A stretch of DNA of 64,000 nt from Amnibacterium endophyticum (GTDB taxonomy: Bacteria; Actinomycetota; Actinomycetes; Actinomycetales; Microbacteriaceae), in assembly GCF_042680685.1 (NCBI RefSeq), contig NZ_JBHUEA010000001.1:1-64000 (forward strand). The letters are read 5' to 3'. Below, one piece after another: positions 25,419 to 33,539 of the stretch (the stretch's first letter is position 1; each line of letters opens with the position of its first letter). Position numbers and translations under genes: made by a program. The notes under the pieces are model-generated. The model saw only the letters and a program-made list of their open reading frames with translations. It was not told the DNA's origin and made no database searches.

Positions 25419-26411
25419 GTGGCGCACGACTTCGCGTTTCGCATCGACACGACCCGCTTCGACGAGGACTACTCGCCGTCGGAGGCCTCGCGGCTGACGA
25501 CGAACTTCGCGAACCTCGCGCGGGGCGAGCACCGCCGCCAGAACCTCCGCAACGCCCTGGACATGATCGAGCGCCGGGTGAACGACCTCGCGGGCGGGCA
25601 CGACGCCAACGGCGACCGCTACGGGGTCGAGCTCGAGATCGTCTCGGCCGAGCTGCTGCTGTCGGGCGGCGGCGCGGACCGCGAATTCCCGCTGATCGAG
25701 GTGCTCGACGTCACGATCGTCGACCGCCGGACGGGCGAGCGGCACGCCGGCATCGTCGGCAACAACTTCTCCTCCTACGTCCGCGACTACGACTTCAGCG
25801 TCGTGCTGCCGGCGGCGAAGGAGGCCGCGGGCGCCCCGACGATCCCCGACGACTTCGGCGAGCTGCACGGCCGGCTCTTCGAGCGCTTCCTCGAGTCGGC
25901 GGCGTACCGGGAGCGGTTCGCGCAGCCGCCGGTCGTCTGCATCAGCGTCTCGACGAGCAGGACCTACCGCCGCACCGGCACGACCCACCCCGTGCTCGGG
26001 GTCGAGTACGAGCAGGACGCCCTCTCGGCCACCGACGACTACTTCGGGAGGATGGGGCTGCGGGTCCGCAACTTCATGCCGCCCGGCGGCGTCGCCCCGC
26101 TCGCCCTCTACTTCCGGGGCGACCTGCTGGCCGACTACTCCGACCTGCAGCTGGCGGGCACGATCGGGGTCATGGAGACGTTCCAGCGCATCTACCGCCC
26201 GGAGATCTACAACGCGGGCACCGCGGCCGGCAAGGTGTTCCGGCCGAGCCTCGAGCACGACGACTGGTCCCGCACCGAGATCGGCTACGACCGGGAGGAG
26301 CGCAGCCGCCTCGCCGTCACCCAGGGCCGCTACACGGCGGAGCACCTGATGGGGCCTCACGGCGATGCGCTCGCGCAGTGGGCCGCCGAGCGCCCGGTGC
26401 TCGCCCGATGA
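25419..26411 (+). CDS. mesX: MesX (DUF1852), partner of the core methionine synthase
   Basis: A 330-residue DUF1852 protein starting at GTG 25419 (AHDFAFRIDTTRFDEDYSPSE). The family is nearly always next to MesD. Published genetics on aerobic bacteria shows that MesD needs DUF1852 and oxygen to make methionine; its chemistry remains open. Conserved-looking blocks are GIVGNNFSSYVRDYDFS and VVCISVSTSRTYRRTGTTHP. The stop overlaps mesD by ATGA, so the two products are made together. Assignment rests on the N-terminal pattern and the neighbour. Confidence 0.88.
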   Translation: MAHDFAFRIDTTRFDEDYSPSEASRLTTNFANLARGEHRRQNLRNALDMIERRVNDLAGGHDANGDRYGVELEIVSAELLLSGGGADREFPLIEVLDVTIVDRRTGERHAGIVGNNFSSYVRDYDFSVVLPAAKEAAGAPTIPDDFGELHGRLFERFLESAAYRERFAQPPVVCISVSTSRTYRRTGTTHPVLGVEYEQDALSATDDYFGRMGLRVRNFMPPGGVAPLALYFRGDLLADYSDLQLAGTIGVMETFQRIYRPEIYNAGTAAGKVFRPSLEHDDWSRTEIGYDREERSRLAVTQGRYTAEHLMGPHGDALAQWAAERPVLAR

Positions 26412-27466
26412 GCGGGCGGGAGGCCTCCGTGCCCGCGCTGCTGCCCACCGCCATCGTCGGCAGCCTGCCGAAGCCGTCCTGGCTGGCGGAGCCGGAGCGG
26501 CTGTGGTCGCCCTGGAAGCTCGAGGGCGAGACGCTCGTCGAGGGCAAGCAGGACGCGCTGCGCGCCGTCGTGCAGGAGCAGCGGCGCCGCGGCATCGACG
26601 TCCTGAGCGACGGCGAGCAGACCCGGCAGCACTTCGTGACGACGTTCATCGAGCACCTGAGCGGGGTGGACTTCGAGCACCGCGAGACCGTCCGCATCCG
26701 CGACCGCTACGACGCCGACGTGCCCACGGTCGTCGGCGACGTGCGGCGCGACCACCCCGTCTTCGTCGACGACGCGGCGTTCCTCCGCACCCTCACGGAC
26801 CAGCCGATCAAGTGGGCGCTGCCCGGGCCGATGACTATGGTCGACACCCTCGCCGACCGCCACTACGGCAGCCGCGAGAAGCTGGCGTGGGAGTTCGCGG
26901 GCATCCTGAACCAGGAGGCGCGCGAGCTGGAGGCGGCGGGCGTCGACGTGATCCAGTTCGACGAGCCGGCCTTCAACGTCTTCTTCGACGAGGTGCGGGA
27001 CTGGGGCGTCGCCGCGCTCGAGCGCGCCGCCGAGGGGCTGCGCGCCGAGACCGTCGTGCACATCTGCTACGGCTACGGGATCAAGGCGAACACGGACTGG
27101 AAGGCGAGCCTCGGGTCCGAGTGGCGGCAGTACGAGCAGTTCTTCCCGCTCCTACAGCAGTCGTCGATCGACACGGTCTCGCTCGAGGCGCAGCACTCCC
27201 ACGTGCCGGTCGACCTCGTCGAGCTGATCCGCGGCAAGCGGGTCATGCTCGGGGCGATCGACGTGGCGACGGAGCAGGTCGAGACGCCGGAGGAGGTCGC
27301 GGCGGTGCTGCGGGACGCGCTCCGCTTCGTCGACGCCGAGAAGCTCGTCCCCAGCACGAACTGCGGGATGGCGCCGCTGCCGCGACGGGTCGCGCAGGAG
27401 AAGCTGTCCGCGCTGGCCGCGGGCGCGGCGATCGTCCGCGAGGAGCTGTCGAGCGCGACCGCCTGA
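26408..27466 (+). CDS. mesD: Core (folate-independent) methionine synthase, MesD family
   Basis: A 352-residue MetE-like catalytic barrel without the N-terminal folate-binding half of full MetE (~750 residues). Zinc ligands are visible as His218 and Cys220 (VHICYGYG), Glu260 (SLEAQHSH) and Cys319 (STNCGMAPL). IVGSLPKPSWL at the start and QFDEPAFNVFF in the middle are the homocysteine-site elements. In the MesD family the methyl donor is not 5-methyl-THF or methylcobalamin; MesX and O2 are required. Translationally coupled to mesX. Followed by a hairpin at 27502-27537. Confidence 0.9.
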   Translation: MSGREASVPALLPTAIVGSLPKPSWLAEPERLWSPWKLEGETLVEGKQDALRAVVQEQRRRGIDVLSDGEQTRQHFVTTFIEHLSGVDFEHRETVRIRDRYDADVPTVVGDVRRDHPVFVDDAAFLRTLTDQPIKWALPGPMTMVDTLADRHYGSREKLAWEFAGILNQEARELEAAGVDVIQFDEPAFNVFFDEVRDWGVAALERAAEGLRAETVVHICYGYGIKANTDWKASLGSEWRQYEQFFPLLQQSSIDTVSLEAQHSHVPVDLVELIRGKRVMLGAIDVATEQVETPEEVAAVLRDALRFVDAEKLVPSTNCGMAPLPRRVAQEKLSALAAGAAIVREELSSATA

Positions 27467-27501
27467 CGCGCGCCGCACCGCGATCCGGGCGGCATCGGCG
27501 C

Positions 27502-27537
27502 ATCCGGGCGGGATCGGACGGTCGAACCCGCCCGGAT
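27502..27537. terminator. Hairpin between mesD and the GNAT gene
   Basis: 11-bp perfect arms ATCCGGGCGGG / CCCGCCCGGAT with a 14-base loop, in the 116-bp convergent gap. A related GATCCGGGCGG word lies at 27482. No T-run. Likely bidirectional terminator. Confidence 0.6.
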
Positions 27538-27582
27538 CCGCCGATCGCGCCCGCGTCGGTCGTCGCCCGCGGGCGCGAGCCT

Positions 27583-28128
27583 TCAGATCTCGAGCAGCCA
27601 CGGATCGATGCGGCGCTCATCCTCGTGCGGGTGCACCACGCGATTCATCACGACGGGAGCGGGGTCGAGTCGCCGGAACCCGCTGCGGCGGAGGAACCCC
27701 TCGCCCTCCGCCCAGCCCGCGGGACAGCTCGCTCGGATGCGACGCGCCCCGGCTCTGCGGGCCGCGCGGCACCCCACCTCGAGCGCGGCGGATCCGATCC
27801 CTCGGCGATGGAGCACCGGGTCGACGAGGAACACGCCGATCGCGACCGTGCCCGGCTCCGGCCAGTCGACGACGGCGTCGACGACGCCGACGACCTCGTC
27901 CCCGTCGCAGACGACGAGCAGCCGCTTCTGGTCCGCGGTCGCGCCCTCGGGCAGCGCGTAGGCCAGGCTCTGGAAGTCCCCGGGTCCGGCCGGCGCGCCG
28001 GTGCTCGCGTGCGCCCACCGTTCCGCCGCCGCAAGCATCCGGACCACCGCGGCCTCGTCGCGCCGATCCGCGTCCCGGAGCCGCACGCCGCGCCACGCTC
28101 CGTCGTCCTGCTCGCGCCTCCCGCACAC
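27583..28128 (-). CDS. GNAT-family N-acetyltransferase
   Basis: A 181-residue (or ~167 if GTG 28086 is used) acetyltransferase. VGVVDAVVDWPEPGTVAIGVFLVD is the central beta strand region (about residues 79-102). VLHRRGIGSAALEVG is the acetyl-CoA binding motif with the R/Q-x-x-G-x-G/A pattern. EGFLRRSGFRRL is the C-terminal strand. The VRLRDADRRDEAAVVRML start at 28086 is the more family-like one. Substrate unknown. Confidence 0.8.
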   Translation of the reverse strand: MCGRREQDDGAWRGVRLRDADRRDEAAVVRMLAAAERWAHASTGAPAGPGDFQSLAYALPEGATADQKRLLVVCDGDEVVGVVDAVVDWPEPGTVAIGVFLVDPVLHRRGIGSAALEVGCRAARRAGARRIRASCPAGWAEGEGFLRRSGFRRLDPAPVVMNRVVHPHEDERRIDPWLLEI

Positions 28129-28278
28129 CCGGCGGACCGTACCGCCGCACGGCCCCGCAGGGAAGCAGTGGGGCCTCCGCCGACGCGGTCGGCACCGCCC
28201 GCATCTGCTGCCCGGCTCGGGCGGATCACACCCCTGCGGGTGGGGCCGATCGTGCGGGGCGTCGGTACCGTCCGGCAG

Positions 28279-28440
28279 GTGTCTGACCCGGACGCCCTCT
28301 CCACGCTGCCGATGCCGCCGTGCTCGAGCACGGCGGACGGTGCCGACTGCTCCGAGTTCCTCCTCCTGGCCCGGCGCACGAGCGCGGGCGCGCTCGACGA
28401 CTGGGAGCGGCTGCGGCTGCGGCTGGCCGAGCAGCCCTGA
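28279..28440 (+). CDS. Possible small protein, 53 residues
   Basis: A GTG-initiated frame (SDPDALSTLPMPPCSSTADG...) ending LRLRLAEQP, in the 348-bp gap between the GNAT gene and the kinase gene. The composition is protein-like with an acidic N-terminus and a helical C-terminus, but there is only a weak ribosome site and no family that I recognise. It may be noise. Confidence 0.3.
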   Translation: MSDPDALSTLPMPPCSSTADGADCSEFLLLARRTSAGALDDWERLRLRLAEQP

Positions 28441-28485
28441 GGAGCGTCAGACCCGTCAGCGTGCCCGTGGAGGAGGATGAGGCGC

Positions 28486-29043
28486 GTGCAGCCGGACCTC
28501 GCGCAGGTGATGCGGGTGGTCGACGCGCGGCTCGCCGCGCCGAGCGCGACGGCGAGGCTCATCGGCGTCGACGGGCCGTCCGGCTCCGGCAAGAGCACCC
28601 TCGCCAGGGCGATCGCGGGCCGTCTCGACGCACCCGTGGTGAAGGTGGACGACTTCGTCACCTGGCAGCACTTCGGCGCCTGGTGGCCGCGCTTCGAGGA
28701 GCAGGTGGTCGCGCCGCTGCTCGCCGGGCGCGACGCGCGCTACCAGGCGCGCGACTGGGCGGGCGACGAGTTCGGCGACGGGCTCGCCGAGTGGCGGACC
28801 GTGCCGTGGGCGCCCGTGGTCGTCGTCGAGGGCGTCACCTCGACCCGCGCCGCCGTCGCCGATCGCCTCGCGTGCCGACTGTGGGTCGAGGCGCCCCCGG
28901 ACCTGCGGCTGCTCCGCGGGCTGCGGCGCGACGGGGAGTCGCACCGCGCGCTCTGGGATCGCTGGATGCGCGAGGAGGCCGCGTTCTTCGCCGCGGACGG
29001 CACCCGCGCCCGCGCCGACCTGATCGTCGACACCACCATTTGA
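28486..29043 (+). CDS. P-loop kinase, uridine-kinase-like
   Basis: About 185 residues. GVDGPSGSGKSTLARAIAG is the Walker A loop, VVKVDDFVTWQHFGAWWPRFEEQV matches the uridine-kinase-like DDF substrate motif (positions about 48-71), and VVVVEGVTSTRAAV is the Walker B-like strand. Small actinobacterial proteins of this type are usually annotated as uridine kinase or AAA ATPase. AGGAGG lies 9 bases before GTG 28486, which is preferred over ATG 28477 that directly abuts it. The real phosphate acceptor is unknown. Confidence 0.82.
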   Translation: MQPDLAQVMRVVDARLAAPSATARLIGVDGPSGSGKSTLARAIAGRLDAPVVKVDDFVTWQHFGAWWPRFEEQVVAPLLAGRDARYQARDWAGDEFGDGLAEWRTVPWAPVVVVEGVTSTRAAVADRLACRLWVEAPPDLRLLRGLRRDGESHRALWDRWMREEAAFFAADGTRARADLIVDTTI

Positions 29044-29073
29044 GCGCGCCGCCGCGGTCGAGCCCGAGCCCGT

Positions 29074-29144
29074 CGGCAGGACATCCGCCCGCCGGCAGGA
29101 CATCCGCCGGGCGCTCCTCCTGCTCCAGGGCGGATGTCCTGCCG
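29074..29144. repeat. Direct plus inverted repeat of CGGCAGGACATCCGCC
   Basis: Two direct copies (29074-29089 and 29093-29108) and one inverted copy (GGCGGATGTCCTGCCG, 29129-29144) fill the convergent gap between the kinase and glycerate kinase genes. Either direct copy can pair with the inverted one, giving two competing hairpins. The core GGCAGGA word is shared with the array at 7305-7448 and the hairpin at 34871-34909. Confidence 0.8.
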
Positions 29145-29167
29145 CAGGGCCGGGCTCCTCGGCCCGC

Positions 29168-30247
29168 TCAGCGGCGCGTGGAGCGGCGCGCCGCCTCGGC
29201 GCCCGCCGCCTCGAGCCAGCGGGCCGGCTCCGCCATCGCCGCGGCCGCGCCGCCGGCGAGCGCGGCGAGCTCGATCGCCCCACGGGCCTCCGCGCTGCCG
29301 GCGATCACCACCGCGGGCACGCCCGCGCGCTCCGCGAGCCCGAGCACCGCGCCGACGGCCTTCCCCTGCCGCGAGGTCGCGTCGAAGCGCCCCTCCCCCG
29401 TGATCACGAGGTCCGCGGCGCCGACGTCGGCGGCGAGCCGGGTCGCCTCGGCGACGAGCGCCGCACCGCTCACCACCTCGGCGCCCCACGCCGCGATGAA
29501 CCCGTAGGCCGTGCCGCCGGCCGCGCCGGCCCCGGCGCGGTCCGCGCCCGGCCCGAGCCGCTCCGCGAGCCGCGCGAGCCCGGCGTCGAGGTCCGCGACC
29601 TGGTCCGGCGTCGCGCCCTTCTGGGGCCCGAAGACGGCCGCGGCACCGGTCGGCCCGGTGAGCGGCGCCGTCACGTCGGCGAGCAGCCGCACCCCGCCCT
29701 CGGGCGCCTTCCGCAGCCCCGCGAGGTCGACCGCGGCGAGCGCGGTCAGGGCGCCGCCCCCGTCCGACAGCGCCCGGCCGGCGGCGTCGAGGAGGCGCGC
29801 CCCGAGCGCCGCCAGCGCACCCGTGCCGCCGTCGGTCGAGGCGGAGCCGCCGAGCGCGATCCAGAGCCGGGCGACGCCGGCATCGAGCGCGGCGCCGATC
29901 GCCTCCCCGAGGCCGCGGGTCGTCGCGCCGAGCGGGTCGAGGGCCGCCATCAGCTCGATGCCCGAGACCGCGGCCAGCTCGACGACGCCGGTGCCGTCCG
30001 GCAGCAGCACCCACTCCCCTGGGCGGCGCCGCCCGTCCGGGCCGGTGACGACCCCCGCGGGGCGGCGCTCGGCGCCCGAGACCGCGGCGACCAGCGCGTC
30101 GAGGGTGCCCTCGCCGCCGTCGGCCTGCGGCAGCAGCCGCACCTCGTCGCCCGGGCGCTCGGCGTGCCAGCCCGCGGCGATCGCGGCGGCCGCGGCGCCC
30201 GCCCGGATCGATCCCTTGAACGAGTCCGGGGCGATCACGATGCGCAC
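29168..30247 (-). CDS. Glycerate kinase (GarK/GlxK family)
   Basis: A 359-residue enzyme that phosphorylates D-glycerate. RIVIAPDSFKGSIRAGAAA at the start, PQADGGEGTLDALV, ALGGSASTDGGTGALAALGARL and GPQKGATPDQV are the family signatures. VITGEGRFDATSRQGKAVG forms the C-terminal active-site loop. GTG 30247 fits the usual M-R-I/V-V-I-A-P-D start. It ends 34 bp before the SulP gene start side; both lie on the minus strand. Pathway inferred: glyoxylate/glycerate use. Confidence 0.93.
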   Translation of the reverse strand: MRIVIAPDSFKGSIRAGAAAAAIAAGWHAERPGDEVRLLPQADGGEGTLDALVAAVSGAERRPAGVVTGPDGRRRPGEWVLLPDGTGVVELAAVSGIELMAALDPLGATTRGLGEAIGAALDAGVARLWIALGGSASTDGGTGALAALGARLLDAAGRALSDGGGALTALAAVDLAGLRKAPEGGVRLLADVTAPLTGPTGAAAVFGPQKGATPDQVADLDAGLARLAERLGPGADRAGAGAAGGTAYGFIAAWGAEVVSGAALVAEATRLAADVGAADLVITGEGRFDATSRQGKAVGAVLGLAERAGVPAVVIAGSAEARGAIELAALAGGAAAAMAEPARWLEAAGAEAARRSTRR

Positions 30248-30281
30248 GGCAGCAGCCTCCCGCACCGGGCCCGGCCTCCGG

Positions 30282-31766
30282 TCAGTGGCCGGGCAGCGTC
30301 CCGGCGAGCCGCCCGTGCATCGCGGCGCTCGCGTCGTTCATGCCGTGGATCTCGACCGACTTGCCGTGCTGGGCGTACTTCGTGGTGACCGCGTCGAGCG
30401 CGGCGACGGTGGACGCGTCCCACACGTGGGAGCCGCTCAGGTCCACGACGACGCGGTCGGGGTCCCCGGCGTAGTCGAAGCGCGTCGTCAGGTCGTTGCT
30501 CGAGGCGAAGAACAGCTCGCCGTCGACCCGGTAGCGGGCGACGCCCTCGTCCGTCACGGTCCGCTCGACCGTCGCGAAGTGCGCGACGCGGCGCGCGAAG
30601 ACCGTCATCGCGATGAGCACGCCGACCACCACGCCGCTCGCGAGGTTGCCCGTCGCGACCGTGACCGCCACGGTCGCGACCATCACGACGGTCTCCCCGA
30701 TCGGCATCCGCTTCAGGGTCGAGGGCCGCACGCTGTGCCAGTCGAAGGTGCCGACCGACACCATGACCATCACAGCGACGAGCGCGGCCATGGGGATCAG
30801 CCCGACGATCGGGCCGAGCCCCACGACGAGCACGAGCAGCAGCACCCCGGCGCTGAACGACGAGACGCGGGTGCGCGCGCCGGACGCCTTCACGTTGATC
30901 ATCGTCTGGCCGATCATCGCGCAGCCGCCCATGCCGCCCGCGAAGCCGGAGGCGATGTTCGCGACGCCCTGCCCGATCGCCTCCCGGCCCTTGCTGGAGC
31001 CGGTGTCGGTGATCTCGTCGACGAGCTTCGCGGTCATCAGCGACTCGAGCAGGCCGACGACGGCGACCGCGACGGCGAAGGGGCCGACGATCGTGAGGGT
31101 CTCGAGCGTGAGCGGGACGACCGGCACGAAGAGGGTCGGCAGGCTGTCGGGCAGCGCGCCCTCGTCGCCGACGGTCGGCACCGGGATCGCCGTGAGCAGC
31201 ACGACGGCGCTGAGCAGCACGATCGCGACGAGCGGCGCCGGGATCGCGGTCGTGAAGCGGGGCAGCAGCACCATGACGGCGATGCCGGCCGCGACGAGCG
31301 GGTAGACGGCCCAGGGCACGCCGATCAGGTGCGGCAGCTGCGCGACGAAGATGAGGATCGCGAGCGCGTTGACGAAGCCGACCATCACGCTGCGCGGCAC
31401 GAACCGCATCAGGCGGGCGGCGCCGACCGCTCCGAGGACGATCTGGAGCGCCCCGCCGAGCAGCACCGCGGTCACAAGGTAGGCGTAGCCGTGGTCGCGC
31501 ATGAGCGGCGCGACGACGAGGGCGATCGCGCCGGTCGCGCCGCTGATCATCGCGGGCCGCCCGCCGACGATGGAGGTGACCACCGCCATCACGAAGGCGG
31601 AGAAGAGGCCGACGCGCGGGTCGACGCCGGCGATGATCGAGAACGAGATCGCCTCGGGGATCAGCGCGAGGGCGACGACGAGCCCGGCCAGCACCTCCCG
31701 GGTGAGCAGGCGCGGCGAGCGGATCGCCTCGACGACGGTGGGCGAGCGGTGCGGGCGCACGGGCAC
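30282..31766 (-). CDS. SulP-family inorganic anion transporter with STAS domain
   Basis: A 494-residue membrane protein with about ten to twelve hydrophobic helices. LIPEAISFSIIAGVDPRVGLFSAF and the GGRPAMISGATGAIALV block are SulP hallmarks, and GGMGGCAMIGQTMINVKASGARTR is the second conserved segment. The C-terminal STAS domain (RVDGELFFASSNDL to about residue 485) has the VVVDLSGSHVWDASTV strand-helix. Substrate could be sulfate or bicarbonate (BicA-like). It is divergent from a MerR regulator. GAGGAG lies 15 bases before GTG 31766, so the start is uncertain by a few codons. Confidence 0.9.
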   Translation of the reverse strand: MPVRPHRSPTVVEAIRSPRLLTREVLAGLVVALALIPEAISFSIIAGVDPRVGLFSAFVMAVVTSIVGGRPAMISGATGAIALVVAPLMRDHGYAYLVTAVLLGGALQIVLGAVGAARLMRFVPRSVMVGFVNALAILIFVAQLPHLIGVPWAVYPLVAAGIAVMVLLPRFTTAIPAPLVAIVLLSAVVLLTAIPVPTVGDEGALPDSLPTLFVPVVPLTLETLTIVGPFAVAVAVVGLLESLMTAKLVDEITDTGSSKGREAIGQGVANIASGFAGGMGGCAMIGQTMINVKASGARTRVSSFSAGVLLLVLVVGLGPIVGLIPMAALVAVMVMVSVGTFDWHSVRPSTLKRMPIGETVVMVATVAVTVATGNLASGVVVGVLIAMTVFARRVAHFATVERTVTDEGVARYRVDGELFFASSNDLTTRFDYAGDPDRVVVDLSGSHVWDASTVAALDAVTTKYAQHGKSVEIHGMNDASAAMHGRLAGTLPGH

Positions 31767-31909
31767 GGCGGTGATGAGGGGCTCCTCGTGGGGGCGGGTG
31801 GCGGGCGCGCGGCCCGCGCGGGACGGCGGGGGCGCGACGGCGCGCGCCGCGCCCGGCGACTCCGGTGCCCCATGATGGTGCGGCCGATCCGGTCGCCGCG
31901 TGCGCGGTG

Positions 31910-31930
31910 ACCCTCACGTTACCGGAGAGT
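31910..31930. promoter_or_regulatory. Candidate MerR-type dyad upstream of the MerR gene
   Basis: ACCCTC-N9-GAGAGT, an imperfect dyad (5 of 6 positions) in the divergent MerR/SulP region, with ACGTTACCG between the arms. MerR-family sites of this shape are common. It sits 10 bases from the MerR start, so it would act by repression there or on the divergent promoter. Confidence 0.4.
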
Positions 31931-31940
31931 TGGAGGCGGG

Positions 31941-32345
31941 GTGACCGACGCGCACGCGGGGCCGACCTTCCGCATCGGCGACGTCGTGGTGCGCACCGGC
32001 CTCTCCCACCGCACCGTCCGGCACTACGACGAGCTGGGGCTGGTGCGGCCCGCCGGCCGCTCCGAGGGCGGCTTCCGCCTGTACACGGCCCGCGACGTCG
32101 AGCGGCTGCTGCTCATCGCGCGGATGAAGCCGCTCGGCTACTCCCTGGACGAGATGGCGGACCTGCTCGACCTGGTCGACCGGCTGGAGCACCCCGACGA
32201 CACCGGCCCGCTGCAGGAGCGCGTGGCCGCGTTCGTCGCGGAGGCGCAGGACCGACGGGCGCGCCTCGCGGAGCGCCTCGCGATGGCGGACGAGTTCCTC
32301 GGCCGGCTCGCCGCCCTGCCCGACCCGGGCACGCCGGCGCCCTGA
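31941..32345 (+). CDS. MerR-family transcriptional regulator
   Basis: A 134-residue regulator. The HTH and wing FRIGDVVVRTGLSHRTVRHYDELGLVRP are followed by RLYTARDVERLLLIARMKPLGYSLDEM (about residues 12-75), then a coiled dimerisation helix. No cysteines that would suggest metal sensing. GTG 31941 follows GGAGG. Likely controls the divergent SulP gene and itself. Confidence 0.92.
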   Translation: MTDAHAGPTFRIGDVVVRTGLSHRTVRHYDELGLVRPAGRSEGGFRLYTARDVERLLLIARMKPLGYSLDEMADLLDLVDRLEHPDDTGPLQERVAAFVAEAQDRRARLAERLAMADEFLGRLAALPDPGTPAP

Positions 32346-32360
32346 GGGCGACCTGCGCGG

Positions 32361-33368
32361 TCAGGCGACGGGCGCCGCGGCCGTCGAGGCCCGCTCCACG
32401 AGACGGGTCGCCAGGTCGATGTGCGGGGGCGGGCCGCTGCCGTCGCCCGACATGCGCAGCAGCATCCGCACGGCGGCGGCGCCCAGCTCCGCCGTGGGCT
32501 GCCGGACCGTGGTCAGCTGCGGCGTCAGCCAGGCCGCCTCGGGCACGTCGTCGAAGCCGACGACGCTGAGGTCCTGCGGGACGCGCAGCCCGAGGGACGC
32601 CGCCGCGTCGCAGACCCCGACGGCCATGAGGTCGTTGCAGCAGAACACGGCGGTCGGGCGGTGCCGCCGCAGCAGGTCCGAGGCGACCTCCCCCGCAGGC
32701 TCGCGCAGCCAGTCGGCCCAGCCCGTCCCGACGAGCTCGGCGCCCGGCTGCGCCTCGACCGCGCTGCGGAACCCGTCGAGCCGCGCCTGGCTGTAGAGGT
32801 GGGTGCGCGTGCCGCCGATCGCGACGAAGCGGCGGTGGCCGAGCGCGAGCAGGTGCTCCGCCGCCGCGCGGCCGCCGTCCCAGTTCGTCACGCCGACGCT
32901 CGCCGCGTAGGCGGGCGGCCGGCTCATCGGATCGATCAGCACGAAGGGGCGCCCGGCGGCGCGCAGCAGGTCGAGCTGCTCCGTCGTCGCGTCCACGAGG
33001 GCGATCACGACACCGGCGGAGCGCCGCCGCAGGACGCGATGCGCCCACCCGCCCTCGCGCCGGGAGATGGTCAGGACCACGTCGTGGTCCGCCTCCGTCG
33101 CGGCCTCCTCCACGCCGCTGAGCGCCTCGTGCGCCCAGGTGCCGTGCATGTCGCTGACCACGAAGTCGATCAGCGACAGCGCGCTGGAGCGGCCCTGCCG
33201 GGTCGCGCGCGCCACGTACCCGAGCGAGCGCGCCGCCTCCATCACCTGGTCCCGCGTGCGCTCCGAGACGTCGGTGCCGCCGCGCAGGACCTTCGACACC
33301 GTCGGCACGCTGGTGCCGGCCCGCGTCGCGACGTCGCGGAGGGTCTGCCGTCGCCCGCCGCCCGCCAT
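32361..33368 (-). CDS. LacI-family transcriptional regulator (sugar-binding-protein neighbour)
   Basis: A 335-residue repressor. The HTH reads TLRDVATRAGTSVPTVSKVLRGG with the hinge helix SERTRDQVMEAARSLGYV. The periplasmic-binding-like effector domain follows (SALSLIDFVVSD, VIALVDATTEQL, VFCCNDLMAVGV, LSVVGFDDVPEA). ATG 33368 (MAGGGRRQTL) is preferred to the longer frame. A perfect LacI-type half-site pair TTTGCGCAAA lies 28 bases upstream, between it and the divergent binding-protein gene. Confidence 0.93.
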   Translation of the reverse strand: MAGGGRRQTLRDVATRAGTSVPTVSKVLRGGTDVSERTRDQVMEAARSLGYVARATRQGRSSALSLIDFVVSDMHGTWAHEALSGVEEAATEADHDVVLTISRREGGWAHRVLRRRSAGVVIALVDATTEQLDLLRAAGRPFVLIDPMSRPPAYAASVGVTNWDGGRAAAEHLLALGHRRFVAIGGTRTHLYSQARLDGFRSAVEAQPGAELVGTGWADWLREPAGEVASDLLRRHRPTAVFCCNDLMAVGVCDAAASLGLRVPQDLSVVGFDDVPEAAWLTPQLTTVRQPTAELGAAAVRMLLRMSGDGSGPPPHIDLATRLVERASTAAAPVA

Positions 33369-33395
33369 GCTCCGCAGGCTAGGGGCGCCGAGGAG

Positions 33396-33405
33396 TTTGC
33401 GCAAA
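33396..33405. promoter_or_regulatory. LacI-type operator TTTGCGCAAA
   Basis: A perfect 10-bp palindrome with the central CG step typical of LacI/GalR operators, in the 171-bp divergent gap between the LacI gene and the binding-protein gene. It is expected to control both. Confidence 0.65.
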
Positions 33406-33539
33406 GAAGAGTTTCTGTTTCGCTTGCCCGCCTCCTGCCTCCGTGCCGATCATGGAAGGGACGCAGCAGCACGGACACGGCCGTCCGTGCGGGCACTGGG
33501 TGATCGCCGGCAGAGGCGCCGGCGGAGAGGCGGTTCGAC

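Noticed and set aside
28129..28278. Promoter or RNA element between the GNAT gene and the small frame
   Set aside because: No convincing -10/-35 boxes, hairpin or conserved RNA pattern could be seen.
30235..31917. Long minus-strand frame overlapping the SulP gene
   Set aside because: Translation is an Arg/Ala-rich out-of-frame copy of the SulP gene.
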